A DNA stretch of 64,000 nucleotides, from the NCBI RefSeq assembly GCF_932526225.1, contig NC_064037.1, forward strand, positions 17,708,471-17,772,470. Reading direction: 5' to 3'. Positions 59,546 to 64,000 of the stretch are shown here, piece by piece. Under the pieces are notes generated by a model that was given only the letters and a program-made list of their open reading frames with translations, did not search any database and was not told the origin of the DNA. Origin of the DNA: Nematostella vectensis (Eukaryota > Cnidaria > Anthozoa > Actiniaria > Edwardsiidae). How positions within the stretch are numbered: position 1 is the first letter of the stretch; each line of letters starts with the position of its first letter. A program made the position numbers and the translations under genes.

Positions 59546-60744
59546 ATACAAACTAAGAATAACTTTCGAACTGTTTTGATAAAGCGTGGCCAAATAGGCA
59601 TATCTGACCACCGGTCAGTAAACAAAAAGACACCAAATCAAGCAAACATTGGCTAAAAAGCATGAGTCAAATTTTACAGAAAAACAAAAATCGAGTAGTT
59701 GTTTTCCTTCCGTCATACTATTGATTACGGTGTGTCCGTTATCAATAGTATGTCAATTCTATAGTATCAATAGTATGTCAATATCAATTGTCGAAAATAT
59801 ACACAAAGCCCCCTTAGACTTGGCACTTTTGCTAAATAATTGTAGGACTCTCGTGTTACGTTTATTCCATGCTAAAATGTTTATCCCCCAAAATTCCATA
59901 TAGATGCATTGAAGTCGTACACATATCCATATATTTTGACAATAGCTCACAAATACACTTCAATAATACACAAAAAAGAGCAAAATCTCCCTTCATCTAG
60001 ACTAGATAACAACTTTCTCCCTCCCCCCCTGCCCCCTTCCCGTCCGCCGCCCCTGCTTTGTGGCAAATATGGCACTGTGCTCTGTGCTCTATGCTTACTC
60101 AGTACAACCACTAAGTGCTGCCGTTACATCCAGCAGGTTGAGGTTGGCTACGATGTCGGTTCAAGGCCCTCACAGTAGCTTTGTGGACCTTACAGGTTCT
60201 GGTTTTTGCCTCGGACCGTCACGGTGACATGCACTCTTCTACCTGTTTCTGCATCCGTGGTCGCCACGACACACTTTCTCTCAGTCTGGCATCAGCTCGC
60301 ACCATCCCCTAGTACCCCTCAAGAGCAAAAAGTATTGTTATCTTCCAGAGACCCTTCGGCATTACGATTACCCCTCATTACTTGCTGTCCATAACTACAC
60401 TACGTACCAATTAGTTACATCTGTCTGAGGCCTTCTCCACCTGGCCTGGTGTAAGGGCAGCTCGCGGGGACTGGTACCCTGCTGAGTAAACAGCTGAAGA
60501 TACTAGAGCCATCCCCCTCTCTATATGTGCAGAGGGTGGTTTTAAACTTGGGCAAAGTACTGCTAAAAAGGGGTTTTGGCCTGAAAAGTTAAGCCATAGA
60601 GTAGTAGGGTTTTGGCGCAGCTGGCGCAACTTTTTGATCTCCCCAAATTTCATTCCAAAAATGGCGCAAAAGTCTCCGCGCACCTCCGCCAAGCCTCGCG
60701 ACCTGCGCATGCGCGAGTTTGCCAGAGATCTCTTGCAATACCAA
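59546..60744. other. Unannotated stretch left of the polymerase element
   Basis: No gene is recognized. It has short TATCAATAGTATGTCAAT repeats near 59735-59785 and a C-run near 60018. From about 60420 it becomes GC-richer and may belong to the element that carries the DNA polymerase gene. Confidence 0.35.
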
Positions 60745-61010
60745 GCCCACCCGTCAATCACTTTGTCACGTGACGACCACGCCCACCCGTCAATCACTTT
60801 GTCACGTGACGACCACGCCCACCCGTCAATCACTTTGTAAAAAACCTGTCAATCACTTTGTCAAAAACCTGTCAATCACTTTGTCACGTGATAGCCACGC
60901 CCACCTGTCAATCACTTTGTAAAAAACCTGTCAATCACTTTGTCACGTGACGACCACGCCCACCTGTCAATCACTTTGTAAAAAACCTGTCAATCACTTT
61001 GTCACGTGTC
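60745..61010. repeat. Composite array with GTCACGTGAC palindromes upstream of the polymerase gene
   Basis: Units of 36 bp (CCCACCCGTCAATCACTTTG, TCACGTGACGACCACG) alternate with 22-23-bp units lacking the palindrome (TAAAAAACCTGTCAATCACTT). The word TGTCAATCACTTTGT occurs about nine times. Each long unit carries a CACGTG E-box in a 10-bp palindrome and a CCACGCCCAC box. It ends about 75 bp before the polymerase ATG and may be a promoter, origin or terminal array of the element. Confidence 0.85.
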
Positions 61011-61084
61011 GCATCTAGGGGGAGCTCGGGGGCTAGCCTCTCAGCTTCACATCTAAAAAAGCTTTTGAAAAGTGGTTTAAAGAC

Positions 61085-64000
61085 ATGGCTGGTTTGATAG
61101 AAATGGAGAACCTGAAGGTGAAAGATCTGAAAGCCCTCGCCAAGGAGCGGGGTATCCCAAGATATTACTGGATGCGGAGAGACGAGCTCGTCGGGGCGCT
61201 GACCAGCACGTCACCACCACCACCACCCCGACGGGTTCCTTTACCCAAACTTGTCAAAGGGCTGCCACGACCACCCCGCATTACCCCGTCCAACACGTCG
61301 GAGAGTATTCTCGACGGCCCGATACCTGAGATTAATGTCCCTATTCTAAAACCCTCCCAACCCCCACGGAGTTCCCGCGTCCAATCACTCAAGCATTTTG
61401 CAAACAGGGCGGCCAACTTGATCAAGAGCGAGTTAGACAAGTTTGCGGATTGGATACTATCTTATGTCCCTGAGCCCATCAAAAAGACCGTCAAAGAGGC
61501 TGCAGATAAACGGGTCGAACGTCTGAAGGAGAGGATTAAGCGTCTACACGAGGAGGTGGAAGATCGCTTCACACCCAAGGAACAACAGACGGCGTTGAAG
61601 GGGTATCTTAAAACCCACGGAATAGCCGGGCAGAGAGGTTACGACCCCAAGACATTCATCGCCAGAATCAAACCGAAAGTCTTAGAGCTCATCAGTCAAC
61701 AAAAAAAGCCTATCAAAGTGAAGTTTATCTTTACTTGCGGGTTTATAAAAGAGGATCCGGCTACAGCTCAGATCGAAGAAGAACTGGGATATTTTCATAC
61801 AGAAAAGCCCGAGATTGTGACAGAGTCGACTGATCTCTCTGATTTGTTCGATACGATGACAAATTATTTACTCGGATTAGTTGAGCTGTTCCAGAAGCAA
61901 GGCTCCGGATGGCAGTTTGACCAAGTGGAATACTTTGACATCAACATAGATCCCTTTGAACCGCTTTCTGGGTCTTCCTATATTCCGCTGCCGCCGAAAC
62001 TAGCGTCTAAGAAGGCGATCATCAATGTTAAGAACGAGAATGATCACGAATGTTTCAAGTGGGCAGTAACCTCTGCTGTGTATCCTAGGGAGAAAGATCC
62101 TCAAAGGTTCAGTAAACAAATGATAGAGAACTCTGAGAAATTCGACTGGTCAGGGATAGAGTTCCCCGTCTCACTAAAACAGATTGACAAGTTCGAGAAA
62201 CAGAACCAGTATACGGTTAATGTGTTTGGATACGAAACCAAAATATATCCATTGAGAATCAGTGAGAAGGATCCAGATAATGCAATCAACTTACTTCTCA
62301 TCTCGGATGATGAGACGAATCATTACTGCTGGATAAAGAATATGATGAGATTAGTATCTACTCAAATTGATGAGTTTCATCATACTCGTTTTTTATGCTG
62401 TAGATGTCTGAACTCGTTTCGGTGCAAACAATCGTTAGAAAAACATTCTGAATGCTGCGGCAATCATGAAGCGGTTGGAATAGAGATGCCTAAGATAGAT
62501 AAGGATGGAAATCTACCCCACATTAAATTCAAAAACTACAACAGAAAAATGCGTGTCCCCTTTGTTGTCTATGCCGACTTTGAGAGCTTCACAGAGAATA
62601 TAGACACTTGCTCCCCAGATGGGAGTAAAAGCTTCACTAAGCAATACCAGAAACACAAACCGTCTGGTTTCTGCTATCTCATCAAGTGTTTCGACGGAGA
62701 TATATCCCCATCCGAGCTTGTACGATACACAGCTGAATCTCCAGACGAAGATATCCCACAGCTTTTCGTAGAGTCTTTGGAGTCAGACATTAAGAAAATT
62801 TATGATAAGTTCAGGTTCCCTAAGAAGGTGAAAATGACTCCGAAGGACAAAATCGTCTATAACGACGCCACTCACTGCCACATCTGTGAGGGTGAATTAG
62901 GGGAAGACAAGGTTTTGGACCATTGCCACCTCACCGGAAAGTACAGAGGTGCTGCTCACAACGCATGCAACTTAGATCACAAAATTCCAAAGTTCTTTCC
63001 TGTTATCTTTCACAATCTGTCTGGGTACGACAGCCATCTATTTATCAAGAACCTTGGTACATCGGAAGGTAAAATAAACTGTATACCTAATAACGAGGAA
63101 AAGTATATTTCTTTCACAAAACAGATTGTAGTCGACAGTTTCACGAACAAGGAGGGCAACAAGATTGATGTTAAACGTGATATCAGATTTATCGACAGTT
63201 TCAGGTTTATGTCGGCCAGTCTCGACAGTCTAGTGGGTAATATGTCAAGGGAGTGCTTCAAAAACCTGGCGGAGTACTATGAGGGGGAGGAGCTTCAGCT
63301 GTTGTTGAGGAAGGGTGTTTTCCCTTACGACTGGTTCGACGGCTTTAGCAAGCTCGACGCAACACAGCTCCCACAGAGAGAGGCGTTCCACTCCAAACTC
63401 AACGACACCGACATATCGGAGGGGGATCACCTGCACGCGCGGAGAGTGTGGGAGGTCTTTGGGATGGGGACCATGAGGGATTACCACAATCTGTACCTAG
63501 AGTCAGATGTGTTGCTTTTAGCTGACGTTTTCGAGAACTTTAGGGACGTTTGTCTCAAGAATTACGGTCTGGACCCCGCTTGGTACTACACAGCGCCAGG
63601 GTTGGCTTGGGATGCCGCGTTGAAGACCACCAAGGTGAGGCTAGAGCTTCTAACGGACTATGACATGTTGCTCATGATTGAGAAGGGCATCCGTGGGGGT
63701 GTCTCCATGATAAGCAACAGACATGGGGAGGCAAATAACCCTTACATGAAGGAGTATGACCCTGACCTACCCACAAAATATATCACCTACCTTGATGCTA
63801 ACAATTTGTATGGCTGGGCGATGAGCAACCCTTTACCGACTCACGGTTTCAGGTGGATGGGTGACCAAGAGCTGTCAGGTTGGAGAGACCGCCCATGCAT
63901 TCTGGAGGTTGACTTGGAGTACCCTCACCACCTACATGACTTACACAACGATTACCCACTAGCCCCGGAATCTATCGGGCTAGGCAATGTGGACAAGTTG
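61085..64000 (+). CDS. Protein-primed family-B DNA polymerase of a Polinton/adintovirus-like element (partial)
   Basis: The frame is open from the ATG at 61085 to the window end (972 codons, 3' end missing). The protein would copy the element's linear DNA. Seen in order: a SAP-like N-terminal helix pair (KVKDLKALAKERGIP, residues 9-40), a Pro-rich linker, a helical segment with FADWILSYVPEPIKK, and a conserved region with a Cys/His zinc finger (438-465; CCRCLNSFRCKQSLEKH). Exonuclease motif I (ADFES, 497-501), an inserted zinc/HNH-like module (CHICEG at 598, HCHLTGKYRGAAHNACN at 613), exonuclease II (FHNLSGYDSH, 642), exonuclease III (YLESDVLLLAD, 804) and polymerase motif A (YLDANNLYGW, 902) follow. 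All visible catalytic aspartates are present. The order and the HCHxTGxYRGAAH module are typical of Polinton-type polymerases. No frameshifts are seen, so this copy is young. Confidence 0.9.
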   Translation, partial: MAGLIEMENLKVKDLKALAKERGIPRYYWMRRDELVGALTSTSPPPPPRRVPLPKLVKGLPRPPRITPSNTSESILDGPIPEINVPILKPSQPPRSSRVQSLKHFANRAANLIKSELDKFADWILSYVPEPIKKTVKEAADKRVERLKERIKRLHEEVEDRFTPKEQQTALKGYLKTHGIAGQRGYDPKTFIARIKPKVLELISQQKKPIKVKFIFTCGFIKEDPATAQIEEELGYFHTEKPEIVTESTDLSDLFDTMTNYLLGLVELFQKQGSGWQFDQVEYFDINIDPFEPLSGSSYIPLPPKLASKKAIINVKNENDHECFKWAVTSAVYPREKDPQRFSKQMIENSEKFDWSGIEFPVSLKQIDKFEKQNQYTVNVFGYETKIYPLRISEKDPDNAINLLLISDDETNHYCWIKNMMRLVSTQIDEFHHTRFLCCRCLNSFRCKQSLEKHSECCGNHEAVGIEMPKIDKDGNLPHIKFKNYNRKMRVPFVVYADFESFTENIDTCSPDGSKSFTKQYQKHKPSGFCYLIKCFDGDISPSELVRYTAESPDEDIPQLFVESLESDIKKIYDKFRFPKKVKMTPKDKIVYNDATHCHICEGELGEDKVLDHCHLTGKYRGAAHNACNLDHKIPKFFPVIFHNLSGYDSHLFIKNLGTSEGKINCIPNNEEKYISFTKQIVVDSFTNKEGNKIDVKRDIRFIDSFRFMSASLDSLVGNMSRECFKNLAEYYEGEELQLLLRKGVFPYDWFDGFSKLDATQLPQREAFHSKLNDTDISEGDHLHARRVWEVFGMGTMRDYHNLYLESDVLLLADVFENFRDVCLKNYGLDPAWYYTAPGLAWDAALKTTKVRLELLTDYDMLLMIEKGIRGGVSMISNRHGEANNPYMKEYDPDLPTKYITYLDANNLYGWAMSNPLPTHGFRWMGDQELSGWRDRPCILEVDLEYPHHLHDLHNDYPLAPESIGLGNVDKL

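Overview
This is eukaryotic animal DNA, most likely from an anthozoan cnidarian (sea anemone or coral; I cannot name the species). The evidence is a set of short-exon, intron-rich genes with GT/AG splice sites, a small invertebrate MYC, very many minisatellites, and mobile elements of types I associate with cnidarian genomes. Three host genes can be read exon by exon, all on the minus strand: myo-inositol oxygenase (MIOX, 10621-17532, 8 coding exons, 300 aa), a Ca2+/calmodulin-dependent protein kinase kinase (CaMKK, 19648-31026, 15 coding exons, 553 aa) and a MYC bHLH-zipper factor (42802-44030, 2 coding exons, 332 aa, with a probable upstream exon at 47497).

The ends of the window are mobile-element DNA. 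Bases 1-5800 hold a decayed virus-like element. On the plus strand it has a gene, broken by frameshifts, combining a B-family-polymerase-like region, an SF1 helicase and an HNH nuclease. On the minus strand it has an internally deleted retroviral-type integrase and two or three tiny membrane-protein genes. From 61085 to the right edge runs an intact reading frame for a Polinton/adintovirus-type protein-primed DNA polymerase, cut by the window end and preceded by an array rich in GTCACGTGAC palindromes. Between 54590 and 59416 (minus) lies a Gypsy-like LTR retrotransposon with 156-bp LTRs that has lost most of its reverse transcriptase core.

The rest is dominated by tandem repeats. At 5870-10190 there are C-rich minisatellites, an inverted pair of tRNA-like sequences, TTA-rich DNA, and 25-bp and 22-bp arrays. 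The MIOX introns carry 50-bp and 40/17-bp arrays. The CaMKK introns carry arrays of 33, 30, 23 (about 2.5 kb), 26 and about 43 bp. Intergenic arrays include a (TGATAA)n block at 35340-35880, a 28-bp array at 36718 and a 22-bp array at 53110. Several non-autonomous DNA elements with terminal inverted repeats are visible (18027, 20501, 49283, 52026).

The most unexpected observation is in CaMKK. The 54-nt exon encoding the glycine-rich loop ends inside a 26-bp minisatellite, so that its 5' splice site is repeated about a dozen times in tandem. The three host genes have no obvious functional link beyond sharing orientation. MIOX is metabolic, CaMKK is a signalling kinase and MYC is a growth regulator.
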